A stretch of 64,000 bases of DNA from DASXBA01 sp036406475 (GTDB lineage: Bacteria; Actinomycetota; Thermoleophilia; Solirubrobacterales; Thermoleophilaceae), in NCBI GenBank assembly GCA_036406475.1, contig DASXBA010000075.1, positions 3,525-67,524 of the forward strand, written 5' to 3'. Positions 63,513-64,000 of this stretch are shown here, piece after piece (position 1 is the stretch's first letter; the number at the start of each line of letters is the position of its first letter). The position numbers and the translations under genes were made by a program. The notes beneath the pieces were generated by a model. That model saw nothing but the letters and a program-made list of their open reading frames with translations, ran no database searches and was not told the DNA's origin.

Positions 63513-64000
63513 ATGCCGCCGCCCAGCTTGGTCTTCCCCTCCCTCGAGTTCGCAGTCTTCTTCCCGATAGTGCTCGCGGTCTCGTGGGCGCTGATGCCGC
63601 GACCGCGGCTGTGGAAGCCGTTCATCCTCGCCGCGAGCTACGTCTTCTACGCAGCCGCGAGCGTCAAGTTCTGCCTCCTGCTGGCCGGGGTCGCGCTCGC
63701 CAACCAGGCGGGCGCGCAGCTCGTCCACCGCGCCCCGAGCGAACGCCGGCGCAAGCAGCTCGCCGCGGCCACCGTGGCGATCGACCTCGGCGTCCTCGGG
63801 CTGTTCAAGTACTACAACTTCTTCTCCGACGACATCGGCAGCTTCCTCAACTCGATCCACCTCGGGACGTCGCCGCCGCTCCTGTCGCTGGCGCTGCCGG
63901 TCGGCCTCAGCTTCTGGACCTTCCAGGCGATCTCGTACGTGGTGGACGTCAAGCGGCGGGTGATCGTGCCCGCCAGGACGATCGACGTGGCGCTCTACCT
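63513..64000 (+). CDS. MBOAT-family membrane O-acyltransferase (3' end outside window)
   Basis: The first 162 codons are in the window from ATG 63513 (MPPPSLVFPSLEFAVFFPIVLAVSWALMPRPRLWKPFILAASYVFYAA). The pattern FLPIVL..LLAASYVFY, NQAGAQLV, LFKYYNFF and LPVGLSFWTFQAISYVVD matches AlgI/PatA/DltB proteins. These move acetyl (or acyl) groups across the membrane to extracellular SGNH acetyltransferases, two of which are encoded next door. The catalytic His lies beyond the window edge. Confidence 0.92.
   Translation, partial: MPPPSLVFPSLEFAVFFPIVLAVSWALMPRPRLWKPFILAASYVFYAAASVKFCLLLAGVALANQAGAQLVHRAPSERRRKQLAAATVAIDLGVLGLFKYYNFFSDDIGSFLNSIHLGTSPPLLSLALPVGLSFWTFQAISYVVDVKRRVIVPARTIDVALY

Overview
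The window is about 70% GC, almost fully coding, and comes from an actinobacterium. The gene content is consistent with class Thermoleophilia (Solirubrobacter-like), although no rRNA or marker tree is available here. Supporting signs are a Ku/LigD end-joining system, a zinc-metalloprotease of the F420-associated family, paired 7Fe-type ferredoxins with an FprA-type reductase, SigB/F plus RpoD sigma factors, secreted proteins with Arg/Lys-rich C-termini, many GTG/TTG starts and many leaderless-looking promoters (TANNNT about 7 nt before the start codon). No transposase, integrase, phage gene, rRNA or CRISPR array was seen. One tRNA is present, and it is tRNA-Sec.

Layout. 1-3.4 kb: the end of a LuxR-type regulator and a secreted protein of nine 57-residue repeats. 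3.4-6.3 kb: a five-gene arsenic operon (arsR, a C-As lyase of the ArsI/CadI type, an R2-like diiron oxidase, an aquaporin, arsC) behind an operator-bearing leaderless promoter. 6.3-10.6 kb: SGNH hydrolase, SDR, methyltransferase and GGDEF protein. 10.6-13.8 kb: an Fe-S/redox block (two paralogous ferredoxins, Mrp ATPase, ferredoxin-NADP reductase). 14-19.6 kb: a basic helical protein, a metalloprotease and non-homologous end joining with LigD split into two proteins. 19.6-31.3 kb: HAD, CAP protein, topoisomerase IB, inositol phosphatase, a UvrD-AddB-type helicase-nuclease, a Ser/Thr kinase, a GNAT-amidase fusion, PAC2 and an HD nuclease. 31.3-38 kb: a PAS/coiled-coil protein, tRNA-Sec, amidohydrolase, DUF2294, a RpoD-SigB/F-STAS cluster and a split TauE/SafE permease. 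38-45.8 kb: trehalose-phosphatase, PolX, dolichol-phosphate-mannose-type glycosyltransferase, thioredoxin and IleS. 45.8-53 kb: a c-di-AMP riboswitch before a CAP gene, MarR and MerR regulators, fumarase, a TetR/membrane-protein divergon and a GNAT. 54-58.3 kb: an aldehyde dehydrogenase and a TPP enzyme separated by a hairpin-flanked DUF559-type gene. 58.3-64 kb: a cyclase with a degenerate hydrolase domain, then an envelope cluster (SpoIID, two SGNH proteins, the start of an MBOAT).

The strongest leads are: (a) two copies, 32.6 kb apart, of a composite element made of heptanucleotide repeats ending in TAG followed by a structured domain with a conserved AAGGAAGCAGSGAGCGAC core and compensatory stem changes; (b) a DUF559/AbiEi-like gene bracketed by two covarying hairpins that hold its start and stop codons; (c) an R2-like oxidase inside an arsenic operon; (d) a GNAT-lipobox-amidase fusion; (e) very short divergent promoters with symmetric -10 elements; (f) convergent genes sharing CTAG stop codons, and a palindrome whose arms supply both stop codons.
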